This document shows, piece after piece, positions 17,268 to 26,027 of a stretch of DNA of 64,000 nucleotides. Numbering within the stretch: the stretch's first letter is position 1; every line of letters begins with the position of its first letter. This DNA comes from Cellulomonas aerilata (GTDB lineage Bacteria; Actinomycetota; Actinomycetes; Actinomycetales; Cellulomonadaceae). The position numbers and the translations under genes are program-made. The stretch spans positions 248,001 to 312,000 of the forward strand of contig NZ_BJYY01000001.1 of assembly GCF_007991755.1 (NCBI RefSeq). Reading direction: 5' to 3'. Under the pieces are notes generated by a model, which ran no database searches, had not been told where the DNA came from, and was given only the letters and a program-made list of their open reading frames with translations.

Positions 17268-17522
17268 TCAGCCGATGCCGAGCCCGTAGCCCACGAGCAT
17301 GACGATGACGAGCGCCACGACGGCGAAGATGCCGACGTAGACGGCCTTGTTCGCACCCGAGGACGGGAGCTTGGGCTCACGGAAGGTGTTGCCGGAGGTG
17401 CTGGCCTCTCCCGGAGGGGTGTCGCCCGGGTTGACGCCGTTGCCCGGCTCCAGACCGGGGGTGTTCTCCGGGTCGGGGTCGGTGGGCAGGTTGCCGGGCT
17501 TGTCGCTGGGCTGGCTGGTCAT
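17268..17522 (-). CDS. Small C-terminally anchored membrane protein (DUF6480-like)
   Basis: 84 residues. A disordered acidic Pro/Gly-rich region (PDPENTPGLEPGNGVNPGDTPPGEASTSG) is followed by one hydrophobic helix, VYVGIFAVVALVIVMLVGYG, at the extreme C-terminus. The layout and the PGLEPG...PGDTPP wording resemble the actinobacterial DUF6480 family. The role is unknown; probably a tail-anchored membrane protein. Confidence 0.7.
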   Translation of the reverse strand: MTSQPSDKPGNLPTDPDPENTPGLEPGNGVNPGDTPPGEASTSGNTFREPKLPSSGANKAVYVGIFAVVALVIVMLVGYGLGIG

Positions 17523-17579
17523 CCGTCCACGCTAACCGCGCACCGGGGGGCCGCAAGCGGTGGCCGGGCACCGGACCGC

Positions 17580-18902
17580 TCAGGGCGCCGGCAGGTACCG
17601 GTCCAGGAACTCGTTGCGGAACTTCCCGCCCGGGTCCATCGACGCGGCGAGCGCAGCGAAGTCGTCCGCGCGCGGGTACTGCGCCCGGACCGCGCCGGGG
17701 TCGATCGTGAAGACCTTGCCCCAGTGCGGCCGCGGCCCGAACGGGGCGAGCAGGTCCTCCACCTCGGGCAGGACAGCGCCGACGCCGGTGGGGTCCTTCT
17801 GCCACGTGAAGTGCAGGGCCACCGAGTCGCGCTCGTGGCTCCCGCTCAGCCACAGGTCGTCGGCCCGGACCGTGCGGATCTCCGAGACGTGCAGGACGCG
17901 GGCGATCCGGTCCCGGATCGGCGCGAGCGCAGCCATCGCCGCCGCCGCGTGCTCCGCCGGGACGAAGTACTCCGACTGGATCTCGTCGCCGCTGCTGGGC
18001 GTGAACTCCATCCGGAAGTGCGGCAGCCGCTCGTTCCACGGGCCGACGACGCCCTGCTGCGGCGTGCAGTTCTCCGTCGGCATGCCGGGCAGCGGGTGCC
18101 GCGGCCCGTCGGCGAGCCGCGCCCCTCGCCACGTCGGGGGGTAGTCACCGGCGGCGTCGTCGGGGAGGTCACCGGGCTGCCCTTCCCGGCGCCCGGCCGA
18201 CGACGGGCGCACGGCCCGCTTGAGCCACACCTGGTCGACGCCCGGCGACCTCCACCGCGTGAACAGGCTGACGCTGTAGCCGCCCGCGAGGACCTCGCCG
18301 AACGTGCCGTCGACGAGCTGCTCGGGCGGCAGCCCCTCGTAGACGACCTGCCGCACGTCGTAGGTCGGCACGAGGTCCAGCGTCAGGTCCACGACGACGC
18401 CGAGGGCACCGAGGGCGACGACCACGCCGGGGAACCGCTCCGGGTCGTCGTCGCGGGACAGCGTGACCAGGTCGCCGTCGGCGGTCACCAGCCGCAGCGC
18501 CCGGACCGACGAGGCGAGGTTGCCGTTGCCGACGCCCGACCCGTGCGTCCCGGTGGCGCAGGCGCCGCCCACGCTGATGTGCGGGAGGGAGCCCATGTTG
18601 CGCAGCGCCAGGCCGGCGTCCTGCACGGCGGTCGCCAGCGCGCCGTAGCGCACGCCCGCCGCGACGGTGACGGTCGAGGCCGCCCGGTCGACGTCCACCA
18701 CCGGCGGCATCGAGGCGAGGGACACCAGGTCCGCCGTGGTGTCGGCGACCTCGTTGAACGAGTGGCGGGTGCCCAGCGCGCGGATGCGCGGCGACCGGGC
18801 CACCAGGGCCTGCAGCTCCTGGACCGACGTGGGGGCGTGGACCCGGCGGGCGCGGTACGCGACCGTGCCGGACCAGTTGGTCGGCTGCGTCCGCGTCGTC
18901 AC
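17580..18902 (-). CDS. Alditol oxidase (FAD-binding, AldO-like)
   Basis: 440 residues, closely following the pattern of Streptomyces AldO: NWSGTV...ARRVHAPTSV, the covalent-FAD histidine in ALGTRHSFNE (His47), GSLPHISVGGACATGTHGSGVGNG, SVSLFTRWRSPGVDQVWLKR, GPWNERLPHFRMEFTPSSG and FGPRPHWGKVFT. It oxidises the terminal hydroxyl of polyols such as xylitol or sorbitol with O2, giving an aldose and H2O2. A family split from L-gulonolactone and D-arabinono-lactone oxidases is possible, but the AldO match is stronger. Its ATG overlaps the stop of the upstream monooxygenase gene by 4 bp, so the two are translationally coupled. Confidence 0.9.
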   Translation of the reverse strand: MTTRTQPTNWSGTVAYRARRVHAPTSVQELQALVARSPRIRALGTRHSFNEVADTTADLVSLASMPPVVDVDRAASTVTVAAGVRYGALATAVQDAGLALRNMGSLPHISVGGACATGTHGSGVGNGNLASSVRALRLVTADGDLVTLSRDDDPERFPGVVVALGALGVVVDLTLDLVPTYDVRQVVYEGLPPEQLVDGTFGEVLAGGYSVSLFTRWRSPGVDQVWLKRAVRPSSAGRREGQPGDLPDDAAGDYPPTWRGARLADGPRHPLPGMPTENCTPQQGVVGPWNERLPHFRMEFTPSSGDEIQSEYFVPAEHAAAAMAALAPIRDRIARVLHVSEIRTVRADDLWLSGSHERDSVALHFTWQKDPTGVGAVLPEVEDLLAPFGPRPHWGKVFTIDPGAVRAQYPRADDFAALAASMDPGGKFRNEFLDRYLPAP

Positions 18903-19210
18903 GCGGGTCCGCCCTTCGTCCGCTGCGGGGTGAGGTGCTCCACCCGCGGTGGGCGGGACAGCAGCGGGTCCTTCCGCGCGTGGAAGGCGACGACGTGCGC
19001 CGCCGCCTCGTGGGCCGCGAACGCGTCGTCGTCGGCGTAGACCTCGTAGAACACCCGCGCGAGCGGCTCCCCGTGCACGGCGTGGGTGGCGTAGACCAGC
19101 GTCCCGGGCTCGTGCGCGGTGATCGCCACCACCGCCTCCTCGGTCAGCTCGTCGAACCGCCGGGCCGCGTCGGCGTCCTGGATGTCGAACCGCACCACGA
19201 GTGCTCGCAT
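18899..19210 (-). CDS. Antibiotic biosynthesis monooxygenase (ABM) domain protein
   Basis: 103 residues starting MRALVVRFDIQDADAARRFDELT, a dimeric ferredoxin-like ABM fold with HEPGTLVYATHAVHGEPLARVFYEVYADDDAFAAHEAAAHVVAF. Relatives act as quinol or autoinducer monooxygenases, or cofactor-free oxygenases. ATG 19210 is preferred to an upstream in-frame start because the family begins here. It is the first gene of a two-gene operon with the alditol oxidase and is divergent from an FAD oxidoreductase gene across 146 bp. Confidence 0.82.
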   Translation of the reverse strand: MRALVVRFDIQDADAARRFDELTEEAVVAITAHEPGTLVYATHAVHGEPLARVFYEVYADDDAFAAHEAAAHVVAFHARKDPLLSRPPRVEHLTPQRTKGGPA

Positions 19211-19356
19211 CGCGTCAGCATGGTCGGTGCCCGTCGTGGCGGCCAGCAGGCACGCCCGGGCCGTCGCCCGGTCCGGACCCGGCACCGGACGTCAACCGGT
19301 TGCCCCGGGCGAGGGCCGGTGCCACCGTGGGGCCGACCCCGACGAGAGGACACCGC

Positions 19357-20955
19357 GTGAGCACGCGCACCGTGGACGCCGTGGTGATCGGCGCCGGCCC
19401 CAACGGCCTCGTCGCGGCGAACGCCCTGGTCGACGCCGGGTGGGAGGTCCTCGTCCTGGAGGCGCAGGACACCGTCGGGGGAGCGGTCCGGACCGCCGAG
19501 GTGACCGCCCCGGGGTTCCGCAACGACCTGTTCAGCGCCTTCTACCCGCTGGCGGCGGCGTCCCCGGTGATCCGCGGCCTGGAGCTGGAGCAGCACGGGC
19601 TGCACTGGCTGCGCGCGCCCGACGTCCTCGCCCACGCGCTGGACGACGGCCGTGCGGCGGTGCTGCACCACGACCCGGCGGAGACCGCCGCCGGGCTGGA
19701 CGAGTTCGCCGGGGGCGACGGGGACGCCTGGCTGGAGCTCGTGCGCGGCTGGCAGCGGATCCGCGACCCCCTGCTGGACGCCCTGTTCACCCCGTTCCCG
19801 CCGGTGCGGTCCGGGGTCCGGCTGCTGGCGCGGTCCGGGGTGGCCGGGTCGCTGGACCTCGCGCGGCTGGCGGTGACGCCGGTGCGCCGCCTGGGGCACG
19901 AGCGGTTCCGCGGCGAGGGGGGACCGCTGCTGCTGACCGGCAACGCGATGCACGCCGACGTCCCGCCCGACGCCGCCGGCAGCGGGGTGTTCGGCTGGCT
20001 GCTGGCCATGCTCGGGCAGGACGTCGGCTTCCCCGTCCCGCAGGGCGGTGCCGGACAGCTCGCCGCCGCGCTCGCGGCCCGCGTCGTGGCCGGGGGCGGT
20101 GACATCGAGACCGGCACCCGGGTCGAGGCGGTCGAGGTCGTCGGCGGTCGCGCGGTGGGCGTCCGCACGCAGGACGGGTCCCGCGTGCGGGCGCGGCACG
20201 GGGTGCTCGCCGACGTCACGGCGCCGGCGCTGTTCCGCGACCTGGTCGGCCTGGCCCGTCTGCCGCACCGGATGCGCCGCGACCTGGACCGGTTCCAGTG
20301 GGACCACCCGACCTTCAAGGTGAACTGGGCCGTCGGCCGGCCCATCCCGTGGACCGCCCCGGGGGCCCGCGGGGCCGGGACCGTCCACCTGGGGGTCGAC
20401 CTGGACGGGTTCGTGGACACCTCGGCGGACCTGTCGGTCGGGCGGGTGCCGGAGCGGCCGTTCATGCTCTTCGGCCAGATGACCACGTCGGACCCGTCCC
20501 GGTCCCCGGCCGGGACCGAGTCGGCGTGGGCGTACACGCACGTGCCGCACGGCACGGTGTGGTCCGACGACGCCGTCGCCGCGCACGTCGAGCGCATCGA
20601 GGCGGCCGTCGAGCGGGTCGCGCCCGGCTTCCGTGACGCGGTGGTCGCCCGCAGCATCCAGAGGCCGGGCGACCTGGAGGCGGCCAACGAGAGCCTGCGG
20701 GGCGGTGCGGTCAACGGCGGGACGTCGGCGATCCACCAGCAGCTGTTCTTCCGCCCGGTCCCGGGGCTGGGGCGTCCGGAGACGCCGGTGCCGGGCCTGT
20801 TCCTCGCGTCCGCGTCCGCGCACCCGGGCGGCGGCGTCCACGGGGCCTGCGGGTGGAACGCCGCCCGCGCGGCCCTGGGTGCCGCGGGGCGGACGGGCGC
20901 GGTGCGCCGCGCGCTCACCCGGACCGCCTGGGAGCGGGTCCTCGGGGGCGGGTAG
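19357..20955 (+). CDS. Phytoene-dehydrogenase-like FAD oxidoreductase
   Basis: 532 residues. The N-terminal dinucleotide-binding motif VVIGAGPNGLVAANALVDAGWEVLVLEA and the VGGAVRTAE substrate-side stretch place it in the phytoene desaturase (CrtI/COG1233) superfamily. The C-terminal FAD motif reads PGLFLASASAHPGGGVHGACGWNAA. No carotenoid genes lie nearby, so the substrate is unknown; many relatives are general NAD(P)/FAD oxidoreductases. The GTG at 19357 follows GAGAGGA. Probably a single-gene transcript. Confidence 0.88.
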   Translation: MSTRTVDAVVIGAGPNGLVAANALVDAGWEVLVLEAQDTVGGAVRTAEVTAPGFRNDLFSAFYPLAAASPVIRGLELEQHGLHWLRAPDVLAHALDDGRAAVLHHDPAETAAGLDEFAGGDGDAWLELVRGWQRIRDPLLDALFTPFPPVRSGVRLLARSGVAGSLDLARLAVTPVRRLGHERFRGEGGPLLLTGNAMHADVPPDAAGSGVFGWLLAMLGQDVGFPVPQGGAGQLAAALAARVVAGGGDIETGTRVEAVEVVGGRAVGVRTQDGSRVRARHGVLADVTAPALFRDLVGLARLPHRMRRDLDRFQWDHPTFKVNWAVGRPIPWTAPGARGAGTVHLGVDLDGFVDTSADLSVGRVPERPFMLFGQMTTSDPSRSPAGTESAWAYTHVPHGTVWSDDAVAAHVERIEAAVERVAPGFRDAVVARSIQRPGDLEAANESLRGGAVNGGTSAIHQQLFFRPVPGLGRPETPVPGLFLASASAHPGGGVHGACGWNAARAALGAAGRTGAVRRALTRTAWERVLGGG

Positions 20956-20969
20956 GCCACCGCGTCCTG

Positions 20970-21050
20970 CGGCCTGACCAGGGGCGTCACAGCGCGGCCT
21001 GGCCGGGGGCGTCACCACGCGGCCTGGCCCAGCCCAGGAGCGTCACGGCG
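20970..21050. repeat. 25-bp tandem repeat, three copies
   Basis: Units at 20970-20994, 20995-21019 and 21020-21050 share CGGCCTGRCC and GGGCGTCAC; the third carries a 6-bp insertion. They lie directly after the stop of the FAD oxidoreductase in a 311-bp gap that holds no gene. Function unknown. Confidence 0.75.
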
Positions 21051-21166
21051 CGCTCCCCGGCGAGGTCCGCGCGGCCTGCGTCGCGGCGCCCGCGCGGGTG
21101 ACGCCAGGTGGGGGAAGTGTGTCCGTCCGCCGGAGATCCCTGCACACCCGCACCGTCTCGCTGCCT

Positions 21167-21179
21167 ATCGAATCTCGAT
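21167..21179. promoter_or_regulatory. Inverted repeat ATCGA-N3-TCGAT upstream of the second FAD oxidoreductase
   Basis: A perfect 5-bp-arm inverted repeat in a locally AT-rich pocket, 87 bp before the next start codon. A TTGACC at 21188-21193 could be a -35 hexamer. The rest of the 21051-21266 gap shows nothing recognisable. A weak operator candidate. Confidence 0.3.
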
Positions 21180-21266
21180 GTGTTTCGGTTGACCGTCGGC
21201 ACGACACAGCTCCGGGGCGCCCGCTCGTCGGGGCGTCCCGTGGCCGACCCGACCGAGGAGGAACCG

Positions 21267-22358
21267 ATGGAGAGCGTGGACGTGCTGGTCGTGGGCGCCG
21301 GCCTGGCGGGGCTGCACACGGCGACGCTGCTCGCCCGGAGCGGGCGCGAGGTGCTGCTGGTCGACCGCCGGTCGAACCTGGCGGGCACCATCCGCACCAC
21401 GGGGATCTTCGTCCGGCGGACCCTGGAGGAGTTCGCGCTGCCGGACGACTGCCTCGGCCCACCCATCCGTCACGTCGCGCTCTACCCGCCCTCGCTCCGG
21501 CGCCCGGTGACCCTGGTCAGCCGGCGCGACGAGTACCGGGTCGGCGACATGGGGCCGCTGTACGTCGCGGCCGCGGCTGACGCCGCCGCCGCGGGGGTGC
21601 GGGTGGTGCTGGGCACCCGGTACGTGGGCCGGCTCGACGACGGCTACGTCCTGGTGGACGACGACGGCGCGCGGTCCGTGCGGGCCCGCTTCGTCGTCGG
21701 CGCCGACGGGGCCCGGTCCCGCGTCGCCCGGGACCTCGGCCTGGACCGCAACCGCCACCTGCTGGTCGGCGCCGAGGAGGTGTTCGCGGTCCCGGCCGGG
21801 GACGGTCCCCCGACGTTCCACTGCGTGGTCGACCCGTCGCTCGCGCCGGGGTACCTGGCCTGGGTCGTCAACGACGGCCGCCACGCCCACGTGGGCGTCG
21901 CGGGCTACGGCGCCCGGTTCCCGCGCGGCGTCCGGCACGCCCTGGAGCGGTTCGGTGCCGCGGCTCCCGGGCTGGCCGGCGTGGAGCGGCCCGCGGAGGT
22001 CGAGCGCCGCGGGGGACCGATCCCCGTGGGCGGCCTGCTGCGCCGGATCAGCTGCCCCGAGGGGCTCCTCGTGGGCGACGCGGCCGGCGCCGTCTCCCCG
22101 CTCACCGCCGGCGGGCTGGACCCGTGCCTGCGGCTGTCCGAGATCGCGGCGTCCGCCCTGGACGACGCCCAGCACGCCGGACGGCCGTACGCGCTGACCC
22201 ACTACGACGGCGCGGCGCTGCGGGCGCGCTTCCGTGGGCGGCTGCTCCTGCGCCGCGGGTTGGCCCAGGTGCGGACCCCCGCCCTGGCGACGGCGGCGTT
22301 CGTCGGGCTGCGCACCCCGCTCGGCCAAGCCGCCGCGCGCCGGATCCTGTTCACGTGA
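21267..22358 (+). CDS. FAD-dependent oxidoreductase (geranylgeranyl-reductase/PHBH-like)
   Basis: 363 residues starting MESVDVLVVGAGLAGLHTATLLARSGREVLLVDRR (Rossmann FAD motif), with RFVVGADGARSRVARDLGL (DG motif) in the middle and LLVGDAAGAVSPLTAGGLDPCL (second FAD motif, GD) near residue 265. This is the architecture of flavin monooxygenases and geranylgeranyl reductases. Lipid or isoprenoid reduction is plausible; the substrate is not visible. The ATG at 21267 follows GAGGAGGA. The 3' end overlaps the convergent membrane-protein gene by 8 bp. Confidence 0.87.
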   Translation: MESVDVLVVGAGLAGLHTATLLARSGREVLLVDRRSNLAGTIRTTGIFVRRTLEEFALPDDCLGPPIRHVALYPPSLRRPVTLVSRRDEYRVGDMGPLYVAAAADAAAAGVRVVLGTRYVGRLDDGYVLVDDDGARSVRARFVVGADGARSRVARDLGLDRNRHLLVGAEEVFAVPAGDGPPTFHCVVDPSLAPGYLAWVVNDGRHAHVGVAGYGARFPRGVRHALERFGAAAPGLAGVERPAEVERRGGPIPVGGLLRRISCPEGLLVGDAAGAVSPLTAGGLDPCLRLSEIAASALDDAQHAGRPYALTHYDGAALRARFRGRLLLRRGLAQVRTPALATAAFVGLRTPLGQAAARRILFT

Positions 22359-22821
22359 GCGGGCCGGGGTCCTCCCCGACGCCTGCCCACTCCTGCAGGA
22401 GCGGGATCAGCCGGCCCGGCCCGGGCTCGAGGGCGGGCAGCCGCAGGGTCCCGGTCCGGGTCTCGACGAGGACCTGGCCGCTCCACGTCGGACGGCCGCG
22501 CACGTCGCCGCGCACGGCGACGACGTCGGCCCGCGCCAGCGCCACGGGTCGCAGCCGGCGTCGCAGCTCCAGGGTGTCGCCGCTCAGGACGAGCCGCGTG
22601 CGGGCGCCGGAGACGAGGGACCGGCCGAGCAGCGCGACCCCGACGGCGGAGAGGCCCGCCAGGAGGAGGTGGAACGGGTCGCGCTCGGTGAGGGCCTGCG
22701 TGCCCCACATCAGCAGGAGCAGCACCTGCACCGCGGCCTGCACCCGCAGGAACGCCACGGGCCGGACCTCCGTCGCGACGACGTCGGCAGGCCGCTCCGG
22801 TCCGTGCCCCACGTCGCTCAC
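22351..22821 (-). CDS. PH-like domain membrane protein, hypothetical
   Basis: 156 residues from GTG 22821 (MSDVGHGPERPADVVATEVRP). Two hydrophobic helices (VQAAVQVLLLLMWG and HLLLAGLSAVGVALLGRSL) precede a beta-rich segment (RTRLVLSGDTLELRRRLRPVALARADVVAVRGD...SGQVLVETRTGTLRLPALEPG) that looks like the bacterial PH domain found in small actinobacterial membrane proteins. A longer frame exists upstream, but the GTG start fits the protein better. No function is known. Confidence 0.65.
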   Translation of the reverse strand: MSDVGHGPERPADVVATEVRPVAFLRVQAAVQVLLLLMWGTQALTERDPFHLLLAGLSAVGVALLGRSLVSGARTRLVLSGDTLELRRRLRPVALARADVVAVRGDVRGRPTWSGQVLVETRTGTLRLPALEPGPGRLIPLLQEWAGVGEDPGPLT

Positions 22822-22899
22822 GACCGCATCGTGCCAGCGCGCGCCGAGCGGCCGGGGCGACCTCGACCGGGCGCGCATCGACCCCGGACCCACGTCGAC

Positions 22900-23922
22900 C
22901 TAGAGGCCGCCGGACCCCGACCCGCGCGCCGCGCGCCGGACGCCGGCCACGGTCGCCGCCGTCCCGGCCACCGAGCCGGCGAACACGACCCACCGCTGCC
23001 AGTGCCGGCCCCACTTGCCGTGCACCGACTCACCGAGCGGCAGGGGCGCGAAGACGTTGCCGGTGTGCGGCTCGGGGCTGGGCGTCCCGGAGAGCCCGAA
23101 CCGGGACATGACCGGCGCCACGATCACGTCGAAGACGCCGGGCACGAATCGGAAGCCGAAGGTGTACAGGTGGTTGGCCGGGCCGACCGACGTCTCCCGC
23201 CGGGGACGCCCCAGGAGCCGCACGATGGCGCGGGCGACCTTCTCGGGCCGGTCCACCGGCGGCGGCGGGCGGCCCTCGCGGCGCGCGTAGCTCGCCGCCT
23301 GCGCGTAGATGGGCGTGTCGACCCCGCCGGGCGAGACCAGGGAGACCTCGATGCCCGGCACGTGGCGGACCTCGGCCTGCAGGGTGCGGACGAGCCCGTG
23401 CACGCCCCACTTGCTGGTGACGTACGAGCTCATCCACGGGGTCACGACCTTGCCCAGCAGCGAGCCGACCACCACGAGGTGCCCGCCGTCGCCCGCACGG
23501 AAGTGGCGCAGCGCCTCACGCGCGACGTTCGCCGTCCCGGTCAGGTCGACCGCGACGACGTGGTCGAAGACGTCCGCGGGCACCTCCTCGAACCGCCCGT
23601 AGGCCACGACGGCGGGTGCGTGCACGACGGCGTCGACCCGTCCGTAGAGCGCGGACGCGGCCGTGAACAGGCGCTCGACGGCGTCGCGGTGGCTGACGTC
23701 GGTCGGGACCGTCAGCACCCGCGGCTCGCCCGGCCCCGGCTGGTGACCGGCGCGCTCGGCCAGCGCGAGGCACTCGCGCTCGACCTCGGCCAGCCCCTCG
23801 ACCGAGCGTGCGGCCAGGACGAGGGTGTCGCCCCGGCGGGCGAGGGCGTGGGCGGTGGCGCGTCCGATGCCGCTGGACGCGCCCAGGATGATGACGACCC
23901 GGGCTCCGGTGTGTCGGGGCAC
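22900..23922 (-). CDS. Short-chain dehydrogenase/reductase
   Basis: 340 residues. The SDR cofactor motif is GASSGIG (14-20) and the catalytic residues appear as S...SYVTSKWG (YxxxK). The C-terminus is extended beyond a classical SDR with a YTFGFRFVPGVFDVIVAPVMSRFGL segment and a final hydrophobic helix VFAGSVAGTAATVAGV, suggesting a membrane-associated enzyme. Such extended SDRs are usually annotated without substrate. Start is GTG 23922. The gene stands alone; the next gene on its strand begins far upstream. Confidence 0.87.
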   Translation of the reverse strand: MPRHTGARVVIILGASSGIGRATAHALARRGDTLVLAARSVEGLAEVERECLALAERAGHQPGPGEPRVLTVPTDVSHRDAVERLFTAASALYGRVDAVVHAPAVVAYGRFEEVPADVFDHVVAVDLTGTANVAREALRHFRAGDGGHLVVVGSLLGKVVTPWMSSYVTSKWGVHGLVRTLQAEVRHVPGIEVSLVSPGGVDTPIYAQAASYARREGRPPPPVDRPEKVARAIVRLLGRPRRETSVGPANHLYTFGFRFVPGVFDVIVAPVMSRFGLSGTPSPEPHTGNVFAPLPLGESVHGKWGRHWQRWVVFAGSVAGTAATVAGVRRAARGSGSGGL

Positions 23923-24045
23923 GCGTGGACCTCCGGGCTCGGGTGCGGGCCGGTGGAGCCACCGGCGCGATCGCCGACGATGCTGGCACCCGCGGGGCGT
24001 CCCCGCGACCGGCCGCGGGTCCGCTACAGGTCGGCCACGGGTCGG

Positions 24046-25818
24046 CTACTGGTAGGTGACCAGGTCCGGGACCGGGGAGACGTCCCGCACCGTCTGCTCC
24101 GGGGTGAGCACCGGCAGGTCCTCGTCGAGGAAGTTCTTCCACCCCCAGGCCACGCCGGCCGGTGCGTCACCGTGCAGCGTGCGCCACGTGGCCTGCTTGG
24201 CGGGCTGGGAGCCCTGGCCGTCGGCGTGCAGCACGACGGCGAGCTCGGGCCTGGACGTGTCCAGCGCGGCGCGGTTGCCGATCATGTCCAGGCGGAACTG
24301 GTGCACGAGGAAGATCTTCGGCGGCAGCGCGTGGGCGTTGGTCAGGTCGGCCAGCCACCGGCCGACCTCGTTGACCTCCGCGGCGTCGACCGAGCCGATC
24401 CGCTGCAGCGGCTGCTCGTCGGGGCCGAGCCGCCACTCCGGGTCCAGCGCGAGGCCCACGTGCGGCAGGCGGAGCAGCTCCTCGTACTGCCGCGCCTGGC
24501 TGAGGAAGTCCGACCGGCCGGGCTGCAGGTCGAGGACGACGTACACCCCGGCCGCCGCGGCGGCGTCCACCCACGGGCGCAGCGCCGCGACGCTCTGCTC
24601 GTTGGAGAAGTTGCCGTCGGCGCCGGCGCTGCCGGCCGCGACCGTGGCGATGATCTCGAACATGGGCACGACGGTGCGGTCGGTCAGACCGGTGTAGCCC
24701 GCGGCGACCTCGCGGGCGCGCTGCACCGAGGCGGCGGCGTCCTGCTCGCCGAGCACGCCCAGGGTCGTCGTCGCCGGCGTTCCGTAGAGGGCCACGAACT
24801 GGTGGCGCGGGAAGAGCAGCTGCCCACCGGCCGGCAGCTGGACGCCCGTCGCGGCCGATCGCACCTTCCACTCCAGGGCCGGCTCCGCGGCGAACGCCGC
24901 TCCCAGCGCCAGCGTCCGGGGGCGGGCGGCGGTGTGCAGCGCCTCGACGACGGACGCGGTGGCCTGCGGGTTCGGCGCCGACGCCGGCACGAGGTGCACC
25001 GGGACGGCGGCGGCGCGCGCCGTGGCGATCGACGCGAGCTGCTCCGGCGTGTCGACGGCCAGGGCGACGACGTCGTCCAGGGGTGCGTCCCGGGCGAGCG
25101 TCAGGTCGGCGGCCGGGGTGAGCGTCCCCGGCCCCAGCGCCGCGACGCCGGCGGCGAAGGTGGACGGGTCGGTGGACGCCGGTGCGCCGAGCCTCAGACC
25201 GGTCGCGTCGGCCACCGCGGCCACCGAGGCGGCGGCGCGCCGGACCTCCGGACGGCCCGGCGTCCCGGCTTCGGGGCCGTCGTCGGCGCTCCCCCCGGCG
25301 CTCCCCTCGCCCAGGCCACCGACGTCCCCGACGGCGACCACGGTCGTGGCGCCGAGCCGGTCCAGCTCGCCGCTCAGTGCCGGGTCGGCGGCTTCCGTGG
25401 ACCCGTCGGGCGGGGGTGCGGACGGCGTGGCGGCCGAGCCGTCCGTGCTCGCTGCCGCCGGTGCGGGCGCCGGGCCGACCAGCAGCGGGACGCCCAGCTC
25501 GACGGCTGCGCGGGCGGCGACCTCCTGCGCGGCGGGCTGCCCGCTGGGGGCGACGACGACGACCGGCGCGGCCGCGAACAGCTCACGGCTGGTGCGCAGG
25601 GAGGCCTCGACGTCGGTCGCCTCGGCGACCAGGGTGAACGGGGCCGTGGGGCTCGTCGTGTCCGTCGCACGCACCTGCGCGGACGGGCTCGGGGTGGCGG
25701 TGGCGTCCGGCACCGGGTCCGGCGCGGGTCGGCCGTCGGCGCCGGTGCAGGCGGCCAGGACCGTGGCCACCGCGAGGGCCAGGGCGACGGCGGGAGCGGG
25801 TCGGCGGCGTCCGGTCAC
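24046..25818 (-). CDS. Large hypothetical lipoprotein
   Basis: 590 residues. The signal MTGRRRPAPAVALALAVATVLAACTG carries a lipobox LAAC with Cys24. Residues about 60-330 alternate AVELGVPLLVGP and TTVVAVGDVG-type segments, which resemble repeats of cell-wall-binding/periplasmic Rossmann-like folds. The C-terminal half (about 340-590) contains VVPMFEIIATVAAGSAGADGNFS, VYVVLDLQPGRSDF, HVGLALDPEWRLG and KIFLVHQFRLDMI, patterns of a TIM-barrel hydrolase-like fold. The function is not recognised; it is probably anchored on the outer face of the membrane. It is divergent from sigK. Confidence 0.8.
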   Translation of the reverse strand: MTGRRRPAPAVALALAVATVLAACTGADGRPAPDPVPDATATPSPSAQVRATDTTSPTAPFTLVAEATDVEASLRTSRELFAAAPVVVVAPSGQPAAQEVAARAAVELGVPLLVGPAPAPAAASTDGSAATPSAPPPDGSTEAADPALSGELDRLGATTVVAVGDVGGLGEGSAGGSADDGPEAGTPGRPEVRRAAASVAAVADATGLRLGAPASTDPSTFAAGVAALGPGTLTPAADLTLARDAPLDDVVALAVDTPEQLASIATARAAAVPVHLVPASAPNPQATASVVEALHTAARPRTLALGAAFAAEPALEWKVRSAATGVQLPAGGQLLFPRHQFVALYGTPATTTLGVLGEQDAAASVQRAREVAAGYTGLTDRTVVPMFEIIATVAAGSAGADGNFSNEQSVAALRPWVDAAAAAGVYVVLDLQPGRSDFLSQARQYEELLRLPHVGLALDPEWRLGPDEQPLQRIGSVDAAEVNEVGRWLADLTNAHALPPKIFLVHQFRLDMIGNRAALDTSRPELAVVLHADGQGSQPAKQATWRTLHGDAPAGVAWGWKNFLDEDLPVLTPEQTVRDVSPVPDLVTYQ

Positions 25819-25888
25819 CGGGCCACGCTAGGCCACCGTGCGCGCAGGGGCTCCCACCCCCCGTTCGGGGGACGCCGCGCGCCCGGAC

Positions 25889-25915
25889 CCGTCCGCCGGG
25901 TCCGCCGTTCCGAAC
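25889..25915 (+). promoter_or_regulatory. Predicted SigK-type promoter of sigK-rskA
   Basis: CCGTCC (25889-25894), 15-bp spacer, CCGAAC (25910-25915). It differs by one base in each hexamer from the element before the fasciclin gene and resembles the CCATCC/CCGAAT hexamers known for mycobacterial SigK. It lies 113 bp before the sigK GTG, consistent with autoregulation. Confidence 0.5.
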
Positions 25916-26027
25916 CACCGTCGACCCACCGGACCGGACTGTCAGGATCCCCATGTCCCTCACCTGCGCCGCACCCGCGCCCGCGCGTGGCACCGCTGCG
26001 CGCGCGGCCTACGGCAGACTGTCGCGG

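Noticed and set aside
20987-21466. A 159-codon minus-strand frame in the gap before 21267
   Set aside because: It is Arg/Ser/Pro-rich, overlaps the 5' end of the FAD oxidoreductase gene and the tandem repeat, and has no ribosome site.
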